Origin: Huntiella abstrusa
Taxonomy: Eukaryota; Ascomycota; Sordariomycetes; Microascales; Ceratocystidaceae
Length of the DNA: 64,000 nucleotides
Assembly: GCA_025685495.1 (NCBI GenBank)
Contig: JAJNMT010000131.1
Span: 682,001-746,000, forward strand
Direction of reading: 5' to 3'
The notes under the pieces were generated by a model. That model worked only from the letters and a program-made list of their open reading frames with translations. It did not search any database and was not told the origin of the DNA. Shown in pieces: positions 10,601 to 22,552 of the stretch. Made by a program: the position numbers and the translations under genes. Each line of letters begins with the position of its first letter. The first letter of the stretch is position 1.

Positions 10601-12192
10601 TCACAGTCCCTCGTCATACTCCTCCGCCATCCTCCGCTTCTCTTCATGGCGCCGTGCTTTTACGGCCTTCCAGTCCAGCTTGAAGTTGTTCACCGCCTGC
10701 CACAACTTTACATCTTGTTCCCACACCTCGGCTGGCACTTGGCACTCTATGCCCTTGAGGCACAGCCGGAGATATGCCAACTCTGAGTCATTCTCGCTAA
10801 GTTCATCTTCAAGGTGGGCAACTCGGTTTTGAAGGAACATGATACGCTGGGCAGCGCGCTCAGCGCGGGAGACAAGAAGAGTTTGGATGTGCTGGATATA
10901 GCATTAGTAAATGGAATCTCTGGGGATAACATATGTGGTAAACTCACGTCAGCCTCTTCTTGGCGGGCACGCAGATTGTTAATCAGACTTTCAAGCTTTT
11001 CATTTAGCTTGTCCGTTTCACTAACGACGGCCCGCGCTTCTTCCACAGACAGACCAGGTTGCGACGAGACTATATCATCTTCACTCGACACACTGCTGCC
11101 TTCACTGTCCTCGTCACTATCCTCTTCGACTTCCTGATGGCCTTGATCTCTTGCTTCGCCCTCGGGAACCATAGACCGACCCTTGGGTGTTGGAGTATCT
11201 CTTCCAGTACCCGAGAACTTCACTGGACTCCCAGGCCGACTCGTACCGCCCAGCATCGTACTTATCTCGCTGAAGCGGGAGCCGAACGCGCTCCGGCGAC
11301 CACCTGCATCTCCATCCACTACACTAGCCCTTCTATTTGGATGGCCTCTTCGCACTGGTGTCTTTTCTTCGTCCGGTATCCCACGATCTAGCGCATCGTC
11401 ATAGTGGGCTCGGCTACTAGACGGGTCATACAGCGTGCCCTCCAAGTCGTCCAGTTTCGTATGTAGGGAAGCGACAGCTAACGGACTCAAGTCAGAGGAG
11501 GCGCGAATAGCCGCAGTTAATTCATCCAAACGACGAGCAAGTGCAGCCTTAGCTGCAGCATCATATGCCTCGCTGGTGCCCAAAGCTCGTCGTATGGAAG
11601 TGCGAAAGACGCTACTCTCTGATTCTCGTCGGCTATGGCGGTGCTGTGCATTCGTAACCCGTATTTGCTCGATGAAGTCGTGGTTGGAAATGCTACCGAC
11701 CGACGCCGCAAGGTCGGGAGCAGGGAAGACGGATGAGCTACCAACCTCACTACCGCCAAAAGGTGTGTTGTTGGCGGTGCAGGGATTTGAGATTGGAGGC
11801 GAGGTGCCCGACGTGAGTGCCGATTCACTAGCGCTAAAGAGACGGTCCCGCCCGCCTTCGTGGCTTCCAACGCTAGAATCGACATCGGGCCCCTCATTTG
11901 TCGTGGTCTCGCTGCGCTGACCGCTACTCTGGAAGCTCCTAATGCTGAGAGCCCGTTGGTCTCCACGCAAAGACTCGTCTAGTCCATCGCCGAATAGACC
12001 GGTGCTCCGTCGTAATGGTGATGGGTTGAAAGACTGGCTATTGCTGCGGATATGTTGGTGCTTGACGCTACCGACCGTTGTAGGTGCCGTCAATTGGCTG
12101 TAGGCGCGATTGCGCGCTCGTGGCGGCGTGAAGATGTCGTGTGAAGTGGAGTCGACACTACTGATTGTGCTGCCAGAAGGGAGGGACCACAT
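10601..12192 (-). CDS. hypothetical Ser-rich protein with coiled-coil segments
   Basis: Exon 1 is 12192-10948 (415 codons) and exon 2 is 10891-10601, giving 511 aa. The 56-nt intron 10892-10947 starts GTGAGT and ends CCAG with an ACTAAT branch site. I recognise no catalytic family. The first ~200 residues are rich in Ser, Thr and Pro. About residues 200-255 form an Ala/Leu-rich predicted helix. A basic then strongly acidic Asp/Glu/Ser stretch follows (about 350-375), and residues ~378-475 look like a coiled coil crossing the splice join. The C-terminal ~40 residues are charged with several Trp. This composition suggests a structural, cytoskeletal or scaffold role, but that is inference only. 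Confidence 0.75.
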
Positions 12193-14385
12193 AATGGCAA
12201 TGTATAAACCGTAAGGCTGGATATTAAGACGGCGACAGACACGAGATGAAGTTGATAGTCGCTAGCTGACAGTTGGGAGTCTACTGAGACGAGCCTGCTA
12301 GCTTGATAATGGCGTCTCAGATCTAAGTCGATAGCTTGATTTTCCGGGAAAAGCAATAATGAGAGATAATGACGTCAATGGGGAACTTGCGTCAATCAAA
12401 TCGAACACCCACCGCACAATGAATCGGTAATGAATAACTAAACCAAAAGAAGCAGCGAAGTCTAACCGAACGTTCACGCGAAATGAGTAAACGGTGATTT
12501 TTTTTTTCTGCGTATGCAAGAATTGCGCCTGCGTTTTGGGATGGAAGGAATTCCTCTGCAATTTCCTATCGCAGCAGCTGCCGCCCGGTGTCCCTCCTGC
12601 CGTTTAAGCTTGGCCGGCCATGTTCTGGCCCTTCTAAAAAGCGATTCGTCCGACGCTGTTCAACACTGTATCAGAATGTAACCACCGCGTGGTGTATGGG
12701 AGAGAATTGCTTCGTTTTGTATTCTTTATGTCGCATCTTTGTGTCCAGCGCGGCGTGACTTTCTTGGGCTGTAAAACAGGAATGTGCACTGGGCCTGTTT
12801 TGCGACAGAGGGATTTGATGGATCTGTTGTGAAGCCTGTCAACGGAACATTACCTGGGAAAGGGTTCAAGAGCCGACATATCTGCAGACACGGAACTCAG
12901 TGTAATGCAGGCCGTGGGTCACAAGAATGAAGTTTTATGAAAGGTTTCCGCTGATCGTCTGGATCCATCTAAAGTTTGACAAGAGGAACCACACCATTGT
13001 TCGTTTTCCTTAGTGCCACACAGAGCTCCATTTCGTGCCCTCTGGGGCCGGCCAAATCACCGGCGTGATTTTTGGTCCACTCCCACATTTGTAGTTACTA
13101 CGAACCCTTCCCTCTAGCACAAAATTAATCGGGTGACTCTTCATATTGAATTTTCAACTTCATCAGTCATCTCATTTAGAGTCACCAAAACTCATGTTGA
13201 AATCTTACGATATCTCAACACTCACCTCTATCTCGGGATATCTATAGGTGATGAGCTGACAGCTGGCGGCCAGCTGCCATAACTCGGGCGGTCTAATGGC
13301 GCTGTGGAGAATAACTTCCAGCAGTCCGGGTAGATCGCTACGCAACAACGGCTTCAGGCACCTTCTCCAACTCCCCCGCCAGGGTCTCAAACCGCCGTGT
13401 AAGCCCCTGCTGTTACCGCCGTCGGTGGCATCATGTGACAATTGCCGTGGTTAGTTGTGTGCCCCGAGATTGATAGATGGCCAGACACACGATGAATGCC
13501 CAATTGACTCTTATGCCGACCATTTCCGAGTGTATACTAAGAAGGTATTCGTCATCTCGGTATCAAGAACTCAACTATCAATGCCATGTCACATTGGAAC
13601 GGGAAACTAGATTTCCCTTTGTAGACATCTTTCTCCACATGAGCTATATCAAAATGTGTATGTAACTGCTTCCGTTAAGTTTGAACTATAGCGGCAATAC
13701 ACTGTTGTTCCGAATCACACCGTTCTCACATGTTCTTTAAGCCCTTTTAATTCTCATTCACCGTGAAGAGTCTTCCCTTGCTGCTTTCTTGACATTCCCA
13801 TTCCTGAGTCAGAACTCCCTGGTTGTCTTTCAATATATTTTGATCTGTGGATCGATCACCGTCGTGACTTTATCTTGGCACATATTCCGGCCTGGCTCTC
13901 ATGTTAGAGCCCCGCGCAAACTGTTCTAAAATTGTCTCGCCTTGTTCACCCACTACATATAACAAGCTCGATTCTAGCCTCGGCAGCTGAGGTTTTCCTC
14001 CACATTCATAACTTCACGTTACGTTGACTATACTTTGCCCTACCCCCTTAATAGTCACTTTTTCGTTGTCGCTACTACCATTGAGTCACCGTTAGAATCT
14101 TATTTCAAGGCATCGACGTCCCTGTAAACAAAACCGAGTTTATGACCCCCGGCTTCCTTCCATCCAGGACCACAATTAACACCCAGAGCCCGAGCACTGA
14201 TCAGGTTGCATCACACTACACTTGAAGTCATCAACATTTCTCATCGTCTCATACATTTGGTAGCGGCTGGTCTCAAGATTGGTCTTGATTCTCAGAATCT
14301 GCGGCTTCTCAAGCGGCCTTTGTATTTGATTCTTCATTAAAAGTTTTTGCTGCCGGCGCTGATTGCGCCTCCAAGATCGCACACA
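12193..14385. other. intergenic, 2.2 kb divergent promoter region
   Basis: Between the divergent unknown gene (-) and the PDK-type kinase (+). No ORF with a recognisable domain, no tRNA pattern and no clear repeat was seen. Confidence 0.6.
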
Positions 14386-15912
14386 ATGTCTTGGCAAGCC
14401 AGCTCGCGCTTGATGGACACCATCAGGCATTATGCAAGTTTCCCAGCTACCGGCGTAAGCTTGCGCCAAATGGTGCAGTTTGGAGAGACTCCGAATGTTG
14501 GTGAGTTTTACCCCGCCACGACTTATGTCAGTGTCTACTTCTAACATGCGAATGGTCTTGTTATAGGAACCCTTTACCGTGCTTCACAGTTTTTAGCTGA
14601 AGAATTGCCCATTCGCCTCGCACACAGAGTCCAAGAACTGGATACCCTACCAGATGGACTCAGTGAGATGCCGTCCGTCCGAAAGGTGCAGGACTGGTAT
14701 GCGCAATCGTTCGAAGTAAGTCACGATAGCCACATATATTCTTTTCATGTAGTATACAGCCTAACGTTGTCAACCTATGTTAGGAAATCACATCTCTTCC
14801 GCGACCAAAACTTGACGCCGACGTCCGCCAAAAACTCTTAACACCATCCCGCAAAAATGGCAGCGTCACCCGGATGTTGGAAGAGGCTACCATGAACCCT
14901 AGCCTCGAAGAAACACAGTACCAAGCCGCCCGTGGTTTTGGTAACCGCGAGTATGACAGTGCCGGATTAATGCACAAGAAGAGTAACACTTCGGCGCGGC
15001 GCTACTTTGCGCAAGTTGACGACATGGCCGTCTGGCCCGCTGAACTCCAACTCTTCAACAAGAAATTTTCAGATACCCTCAAGTTCATCAAGAGACGACA
15101 CGACTCCGTCGTAACCACCATGGCTCAGGGTGTCCTAGAGTACAAGCGCAAGCGCCAAAGGATGCAAATCGACAACAACATCCAAGCCTTCCTCGACCGT
15201 TTCTACATGTCCCGTATCGGTATTCGTATGTTGATTGGCCAACACATTGCCATCACTGACCACAGTCACTACCGAGACCCGTCATACGTGGGTATTATCT
15301 GCACCAAGACGAATGTCAAAGAATTGGCACAGGAAGCTATCGAGAACGCACGATTCGTGTGCGAAGATCATTACGGTTTGTTTGATGCGCCCAAAATTCA
15401 GCTTGTTTGCCCGCCGAATTTGAACTTCATGTATGTTCCTGGTCACTTGTCACACATGCTCTTTGAAACATTGAAGAACTCTCTTCGCGCTGTTGTTGAG
15501 ACACACGGTCAAGAGTCTGAAAACTTCCCCGTGACAAAGGTTATTGTTGCTGAGGGTAAGGAGGACATCACCATCAAGATTTCAGACGAGGGTGGAGGTA
15601 TTCCCCGTAGTGCCATTCCGTTAGTTTGGACTTACATGTACACTACTGTCGATCGGACCCCAAGTCTAGACCCGGATTTCGACAAGAGTGACTTTAAGGC
15701 CCCAATGGCTGGTTTCGGATATGGTCTTCCTATTTCCAGACTTTATGCTCGTTACTTTGGTGGCGACTTGAAGCTGATCAGTATGGAAGGGTAAGTTCAC
15801 ACTCTACTCACTGGTTTCACAAAGCTTAACTAACTCAACCCTTTGTAGCTACGGAACGGATGTTTACCTTCATCTCAACCGTCTCTCGAGTTCGCTCGAG
15901 CCTCTCCCTTAG
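14386..15912 (+). CDS. mitochondrial PDK/BCKDK-type protein kinase
   Basis: Phosphorylates and switches off the E1 subunit of a mitochondrial 2-oxo-acid dehydrogenase. Four exons, 14386-14500, 14567-14715, 14784-15790 and 15849-15912, give 444 aa, typical for the family. All three introns (66, 68 and 58 nt) start GTGAGT or GTAAGT and end in AG with matching phases. The N-terminal all-helical domain is followed by the GHKL ATP-binding domain. Its N-box reads HMLFETLKNSLRAVVE, G1 reads DEGGGIP and G2 reads GFGYGLP. The final exon supplies the last strand (YGTDVYLHL). The N-terminus is amphipathic and could be a targeting sequence. Whether the substrate is pyruvate dehydrogenase or the branched-chain complex cannot be told from the motifs. 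Confidence 0.93.
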
Positions 15913-15924
15913 CAATCAACCGTC

Positions 15925-16209
15925 ATGAGTGAAGCCAAACCCGGTAGTAGATTCTTTACTGGCTACGTGGATCCGGCCGAGGCGCCCCTGCGCACACCAG
16001 CCGTTTACACTTATGGCCATCGGAATCGCACTGGATCGGCGCGGTCTTCTCAAGGACTGACGTTGCCCCTGCGGTACCTAGCCCGCTCGCGTCTCAAGAG
16101 CCCCCACGAGCTTAGAGAAATCAGTGAGCGCAGGCAGGTCGGTGATGCAGAAGCTATGGTAAATGAAGGGAGAAGTAGTGGAATGAACCAGGAGGACCAC
16201 CAGCTTTAG
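15925..16209 (+). CDS. doubtful small ORF after the PDK-type gene (94 aa)
   Basis: Starts 12 bp after the kinase stop with G at -3, so it lies in that gene's 3' UTR. The peptide is Arg/Ser-rich with no recognised domain. It could be chance, or a UTR ORF. There is no independent support. Confidence 0.15.
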   Translation: MSEAKPGSRFFTGYVDPAEAPLRTPAVYTYGHRNRTGSARSSQGLTLPLRYLARSRLKSPHELREISERRQVGDAEAMVNEGRSSGMNQEDHQL

Positions 16210-16677
16210 GTTGGCTGCGATTTCTGGTGGAGCTACTTAGTTGGTAGCTATATTCATCGTGGAAATATGTGGATTTGTGAGGCACTGAGTAACCGTCAGT
16301 GTATTAGGATGGAGTTAATGAGTTTTGGGCAGGGAATGTCGTAGTGACGAATATCCAGAACGGTCGTTATTACTGGTAAGGATATAACAAGAATTATGTA
16401 ACGATTTTGTGTAATTTAAGCGTTTGTGTGGAATCATTATAAAAGTTCATTAAAGTACAATGTGTATGTCATTTATGCTGTGGTTTAGAAGGTGTCATGG
16501 GACAGGTTGTATAACTGGGAAGGCCTAATCCGGCATCAAACAACGTCACACCTTGAGATATCGATCGTGTTTGCCCGCTGATGCTTCCCACCAAAAAGAA
16601 GAAAAAGTATTCATTTCCGTATCTGACTTGAGTGGGCATATTCAAGAAAAATCAAACAAAAAGAAAAAAAGAAATGT
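16210..16677. other. intergenic, 0.5 kb
   Basis: Kinase 3' flank and the region just past the tRNA. It holds the T-tract (A-tract on the plus strand, about 16662-16670) expected as Pol III terminator for the tRNA. Nothing else was recognised. Confidence 0.6.
16662..16669 (-). terminator. Pol III T-tract terminator of tRNA-Leu
   Basis: On the minus strand a run of seven T lies about 10 bases past the tRNA 3' end, the normal RNA polymerase III stop signal. Confidence 0.7.
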
Positions 16678-16791
16678 TGAGTTGGGCGCGATTCGAACGC
16701 ACGCATCTTTCGATATTGTGGTACCCTTTACGGGCATAAGGATCAAAGTAATGCCTTGAACACAACGCCATAACCACTCGGCCACCAACCC
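16678..16791 (-). tRNA. tRNA-Leu(CAA) with intron
   Basis: 114 nt as a precursor. The acceptor stem is GGGTTGG with CCAACTC (one G-T pair), and the discriminator is A. The D arm GCCGAGTGGTTATGGC gives the A box and the T arm GTGCG-TTCGAAT-CGCGC the B box. The anticodon stem TTGTG/CACAA encloses loop TTCAAG...C with anticodon CAA. The long variable arm (ATC GAAA GAT) marks a class II leucine tRNA. A 33-nt intron at 16722-16754 begins one base after the anticodon and contains CTTTGA, which can pair with the anticodon loop, as in other eukaryotic tRNA-Leu(CAA) precursors. CCA is not encoded. Confidence 0.95.
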
Positions 16792-18677
16792 TGGTTTGTT
16801 GAAAGGTCGTCTGTTTTGTTGACTTATATAGGTAGTCGAATGTGCGGCCGAGCGGAGTTTGGTAAAGCTAGTTAGGTATGTAGGCGTTGAATAAAACAAA
16901 AAGCCCGGTTAAAGAATACAACAACAACAGAAAGCCCGGCTGTCGTATTGATAGTCCGCGCTGTTCAAGTAGGCGTTAAAGAACACGGAAACAACGAAAA
17001 GCCTAGATAGAGTTTCCGTCGTGTTGCTAGAGAAAGATTGTTATCGGAAACGTTAAAGAACGGGCCTGGATGTTTTAGTGTCTGAAGATGATAGGTGTAT
17101 GTTTGGCTTGAGCAGTATGTATCTGTTCAGAAGGATGAAGTGCATGTTGAACCTGGGTATTATGGCCCAGTAACCACTTCGTCTGATGTAGCCACTTGGT
17201 ATGTATGTATGTATGTAGTTTCTCTGTCAAAGCAAGCTCTTCGCTGCACTGACCGCTGTCATGGCATCTTGCGTTACCATGTTCCCGATAACCTTTTTGT
17301 ATGCACAGACAGTCTCGGGACTACGGATGGCAGCCACGCTATGATGTTTAAACCGCAGATGGGGTTAGAATATGGGATGAAAGTCGAACCGTTAGATAGA
17401 GTACAGAGTGAATCTAGGTAAACACGCATATACATACAGACAGACATAAGTGTAGCAGATACCCACTACGCAAGATCTCGACGACGCTGTCCACACATGT
17501 CTGGGTAAACTCCGAGATGCAACCGATGAACTTGCACCGAAGAGGAAGGTTTATCAGAAACACCGAGCACGAATCGCGACTGAGTTATAGCCGTTGTATA
17601 CATGCTGACGACAGACTCAAGCAGCTTTGAGGACGCACCGTGTTTAGACGTTAGTCCAGGTGCAGGAAGTTTAGTCTCAATATCGCGAGGCTTGCGAAAT
17701 GATCAGAGCAGACTACCGTGGTAAGGGTATTTCCAAAGCATTGTCTGACGATCGGGGTGGATGAAAGACCGCCAGCTCTCAAAATCGACGTGATCAAGTA
17801 GTTTATCGATCGATTGAGTAGGCGGAAGCGGTATTAGGGCCGACCTGCGACTGGGAAACGTAACCGCGGTGCTTTGTAAAATCTTTCTGTTCAACAGTGA
17901 CCCTTTACACCCACCCTGGGATGTCTCGACAGGAAGGTCGTTAAGGGATATCAATAAACTGATCTGTGTTTAAGCGTTTATACGTAGTCGTCGCTGTTAA
18001 GTCTGGGAAGGCTAGCTGAGAAATTAAATGTAAAAGTCATACATACAGTCCAAGAGCTTACGCATTGGTGCTGTTGTCACAACGTAGATATAAGCTCGTT
18101 TGTTGTAACGTGGTATAGTAGGCGTGCTTGACCGAGTCAGTCATTCGTTTCTATTACACAACATCGCACGAAAAGGAATATCTAGGTGGTTGACCATGTG
18201 ACTACGGAGTTATCTGTTTGATAGAGGGGTCTCTCCTGTCTTCGATGGTATCGCCAAAGACAGATGGTCTGTTAGTTTTAGCGTTCTTTGGGGCTCCTCC
18301 ATATCCCCGCTTCTCTCTATACCATTCGCCGCTCGTCTACGCGGAGTAGTCATCAGTGTCATCTGGAAGTAATGACTGTAGGGTTCACTTGCAACATGGA
18401 ATCGGGAAATATATCGGCGTCGGATGTGGTACATACTAGTTTCGAAAGTCAAGGCTACCTTTCATAGGTAGACATGGCACCGGTATGTACCTCTACTCGG
18501 CTATTTGAGTTAGGAACACAATTTGTCCCTCGGGGTATTTGGGTTATAGTATGTATGTCATATACATAGTTCTAAATATTATCTCTATTACTTGAGGTCT
18601 CAACACCAATACAATGATACACCTCTACCCATTCAAGAATTACCAAGTAGTTTGCCAAAAGAGTGGTCTTTTGGTTG
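16792..18677. other. intergenic, 1.9 kb
   Basis: No gene recognised. Just upstream of the tRNA (16878-17065) are imperfect direct repeats built on a GGCGTTRAA...AACAAC...AAAGCC pattern. A short (GTAT)n microsatellite lies at 17199-17217. The rest shows only short ORFs. Confidence 0.55.
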
Positions 18678-18709
18678 ACCCTTATCGTTAGGGTTACTCT
18701 GGGTTTAAG

Positions 18710-18923
18710 CATCCAGCCCTCCCAAAAACTGCACCTAACAAGACGTTAAGAAACTTCACATGACAAAAAGGCATACTAGAGAGGGCGAGGAAAACCACGA
18801 TCAAGCTGCGGAAACCATCATCAGTAACGGCCTCTTGAGGTAGCCTGTCCTAAAAAGTATGTCCTTTTGTCATGTGCCGAACCTTAACCTATTGTTTTGC
18901 GCAGTCCTTGGGAGGGCTGGATG
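18710..18923. mobile_element. MITE-like foldback element, copy A
   Basis: 214 bp with a perfect 16-bp terminal inverted repeat beginning CATCCAGCCCTCCCAA. The imperfect inverted homology extends about 75 bp inward on each side, including CACATGACAAAA in both arms. It encodes nothing. No clear target-site duplication is seen, and flanks are shared with the other copies, so the copies probably spread with the larger repeat. Confidence 0.75.
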
Positions 18924-19794
18924 AGGAGAAAAAAAAAGAAAAAAATTAGAGAAGCTTGGGGGAGACGCAATTATTTATATTCATTTGGCGGTGAGGGTGA
19001 GGTGGCAGAATTTGTACACATTTTTGGTGTTTATTATTCAATCTTGGAGAATATTGTTCCTCTGTGTGTACAAGTATATGATATAAATGTCATGTCCAAA
19101 AATACAGTGTGAAGCCTCTATGTTGTCCGTACTCTCTTGATGCTTCGCACACAAGCACCATGCATGACATCATCGCTCATATGCCCTGACGTTGTCTTTA
19201 CACCGTCGTGACGAACAGCGCCCGTCCATAGGGATAGGGTATGCTGGGTCAGATGAGTTGGGGAGAGGGCCGGCACTAGGCCCACACCCGGCGCTGGTAT
19301 CAATAGGCTCCGGGGATTGCGGAGGGTTGCCGCAGAACTAGTATTGACTATCATCGGTTATTTCCTATCTTCACTTCGGAATAGCATCAACAGAACAATT
19401 CAATTCAATATACCGTAGCTGGTAAACCCGCGCCAAATAAGTTGCAGGGGTAAGGCCCTGGAGCAATGTGCACGCACGTATGCTTTCCTCAATGACATGG
19501 CCAATGTCGAATGACGCGCCTTTGGCAGTCATCTAGGCGCCTGCGCTTCAATAATGTCATCTTGCATACAGACGCTTATTTCTATGTACATGTCTATGTG
19601 GATCAACGTGCGTTTGTACGTACACAAATACATCTGTACATTGGTAAAATGCACGGGGTTTGACTGTGACTGTCAACAACTTTTGCCATACATATTTCTC
19701 ATGAATCTGTGATCGCAGATTCAACAACACATACTATTCCCGAGGAAATTGTTGCTCGCATCACGGCATATTACGGCGTCTTTTTGTCTTGACA

Positions 19795-22210
19795 ATGGAG
19801 TCACCACGTTCTAACGCAGCCGGTTTACCACCACCTCCACCACCACCGTTTCACTTCACGCGATTCTTTAAGCGCAAGTCTGGTTTCCGGCGCATCTTAA
19901 GGACCCCCAAAGCTATCACCGGAGGAGAGTTTGAAAAAGATCCTGAGTCTTTCGTCCGGGCAATTTCAGCCATATGTGAGGCTGTCGACCAGATTCTCGG
20001 TCATCAGACAATCCCCAAGAAGTTAGGCACAGAGCTTGAGGGCTTCAAACGGCACTACAACGCATTCCGCGAGTTGGTACCGGTACTTCGGACTTTGGGC
20101 TTGACCAGTGATAAATGGATAGGAGAACATACGCAGGATATCGTCGTCTTGATGGTACATATATTATCTACAGCCATTGTACACATCATTTGTCTATTCC
20201 ATCCAAGATGGTTGTACTTTGATGTAAAGCGTGTGCGGCGCACTCATAACGCCTTGAACCAGGCTATTACTGAGATTTTGGAAATTAAAATTCCGTGGCT
20301 AGACAACGACTTTGCGTCGGGAGATTCCGAGGAAATAACCACGGAAAGCATTCGATCACAACGGTGTCAGGTGATTCTCGAGATGGGTTGTTTCGATGAC
20401 CTCCAAAAGCTGCTTCCCCTACTGGTAACGTCAAATGGATGGCAATCACTGACTTGGGAAAGCCGATACGACACCTGGTTACGTGCTAGATTTCTTGATA
20501 TCGGGCAACTCTTCCAGACAGCAAAGACTATATGTGATAGGCCAAAATGGATCGGACTCATGTTGCCGTTGCCTTCTCGGCTGGCTAATGAACTGGACAG
20601 TATTACTGGACTATCTGCACGCGCCGACTTTCACATCGGGTGGATCAAACCTGAAATAATGACGTCTGTTGCTGCACAATTCGCGAGGTTCCCCAGTGAC
20701 TTCTCGTTAGACGACAGGATTCAACCCATGATACGAACTGAGCTCGGTGATCCCGGACGATGGCTCATCTCATCGGAACAATACCAGTGTTGGTTCAACT
20801 CAGCTAAGGGTACAACCAAGAGATTCTTATGGTGCATCGGGAGTCGTAAGTGATCCGGATCAAAGTAGGTTTCCACATACTAACTGTTTGATTAGTGGGG
20901 ATGGGCAAGTCCATTTTAATGTAAGTCGAAACTGAGCCATGGATGTTCAGATATGAGTCTTGACGTGGAGACACAATCTATACCAATCGTGCTAACCCAT
21001 TCGGCTCCAGGGACCGCATTATAAAATCGCATCGAAGAGACTGGGCAAAGTCTCCAAGATGGCTCTGTCCACTTGTGGTTCGAGTTCACTTCACATATAA
21101 CAGCAGTTTCCATGACCTATCAATAATGCAGGCGCTACTACAACAAGTGTTGACCCAAACAAAATCCCCAACCAACTTGGTAGTATCTACATATGAGTCT
21201 CATGTACAAAACTCTGGCGCGTACCCTGACCATGACCTGACCTTGGCTTTGTTGCGAGAGCTGACGGAAACATACACCACCTACTTCTTCCTGGATGGAC
21301 TTGATGAGTGCGATCCTGTTGCTGCCGAGAAACTTATTCGTGGGTTGACATCGCTCGGCCCAAGTTCCCGTGTCATCTGCTTTTCACGGCGAACCTCCCA
21401 AATCTCGCCGGAAATCTATCCACAGTTCACGTTTATGGAAATACAAGCCAATAGGATGGATATAGAACCATATCTGCTCGATTACCTGAGGCCATGGGGC
21501 CACTTCCCCGACTATCCATCGTTGTCGCCCGATCAAAGATCTGCAGCTATAGACAAGATTATTACAAATATGGAGGGAATGTAAGTACATCAGATGTTTT
21601 CCCTCGACTTGCGTGCTGACTGCTTTCCCAAACCAGGTTCCTATTCGTCGAGGAACAAACCAGACAGGCTCAGAACTTTGGTTACAGGAAAGACTTTTTG
21701 AATCGCCTGAACGAGATACCTGATCGTGTCTTTTGGCGATTCGGAGCTACTTTGCGGCGCATTTCCCGGGCTCCAGATGGTAACGATATAACACGTCTGA
21801 TTGCCTGGGTTGCTGTGAAAAACCCACTTTCCATCTCGAAGGATATTCCCCACCTCAAATCTCAGTTCTCTGCCTCCGACATGTTATCCATCAATCGCTT
21901 GGTTTTAGATAGCCTGGGTATTCTTCATGTTGTCGACGGTGATAGTGTAACGTTCACTACCCGCATTGCAGAGGCCTGCATCTCGATAAGATTTCCAAGG
22001 TTCTTCCCTACCTTTATCTCGGATGTACGAAATGCTCTAAACAATGAGGATATGGCGGATTTATCGGGAGATATCAAAAGTAGTTTTGTAAGGTTCGAGA
22101 GCTTCTTAGCTAGCCAACCTCAGTCGTCCATGGATCTATTTGCGCCGGCCGGAAAGATTTTGACGAGTGATGATGGCTCGGTGCCCTGCTCTGACATGGT
22201 ACAAACATGA
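19795..22210 (+). CDS. NACHT-type STAND NTPase (NLR-like), paralogue A
   Basis: Exons 19795-20845, 20896-20920, 21011-21580 and 21637-22210 give 739 aa. All introns start GTAAGT and phases match. A Pro-rich N-terminus leads into a ~300-residue, mostly helical domain that I do not recognise. The NACHT module follows. Walker A is GSLGMGKS (residues 349-356), coded by a 25-nt microexon plus the end of exon 1, and Walker B is YFFLDGLDECD (about 450-460). A sensor-like FSRR segment comes next, then a winged-helix-like region ending the protein. There are no C-terminal ankyrin, WD or TPR repeats, unlike many fungal NLRs. By family, a candidate for non-self recognition or regulated cell death. The protein appears intact. 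Confidence 0.85.
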
Positions 22211-22552
22211 GGAATTCAAGGTGTTTTGGCATTCGCCAAAATGGGACAGTAATATACACATATGTACCTATATAATCAGGAATACGATACCATCAATCAT
22301 GGTTTCTTTTCAATTGTCACGAACCATGTTATCTTGTTACCTGTGATGATGGCGTCCCCCTTCATACGTTACTGGATCGCGAACACCTACAAAAGCCTTA
22401 TATCATTCCTCATCTACTCTTCATAAAAACCCCAAAGATAGATAACTCGAGCATTAACAGGATATCTGATTTCAACTACGGCATAACAAGTAATCACAAA
22501 AAGCCATCTTGAGATCTATTGTAGTGATACATAAGTCAATCCAACGTGTATG
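22211..22552. other. short convergent intergenic region
   Basis: 342 bp between the ends of two convergent NACHT genes. The first ~65 bp still match copy B of the duplication; the rest is unique. No feature recognised. Confidence 0.6.

Larger units (their letters stand above)
18678..22274 (+). repeat. segmental duplication, copy A
   Basis: Matches 26650-30228 over its whole length apart from small indels: MITE-like element, about 900 bp of upstream DNA and a complete NACHT gene. Left edges of copies A, B and C share ACC.TTRTCGTTAGGGTTACT, with unrelated DNA before it. Right edges end near TATGTACCTRTATA. Confidence 0.85.
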
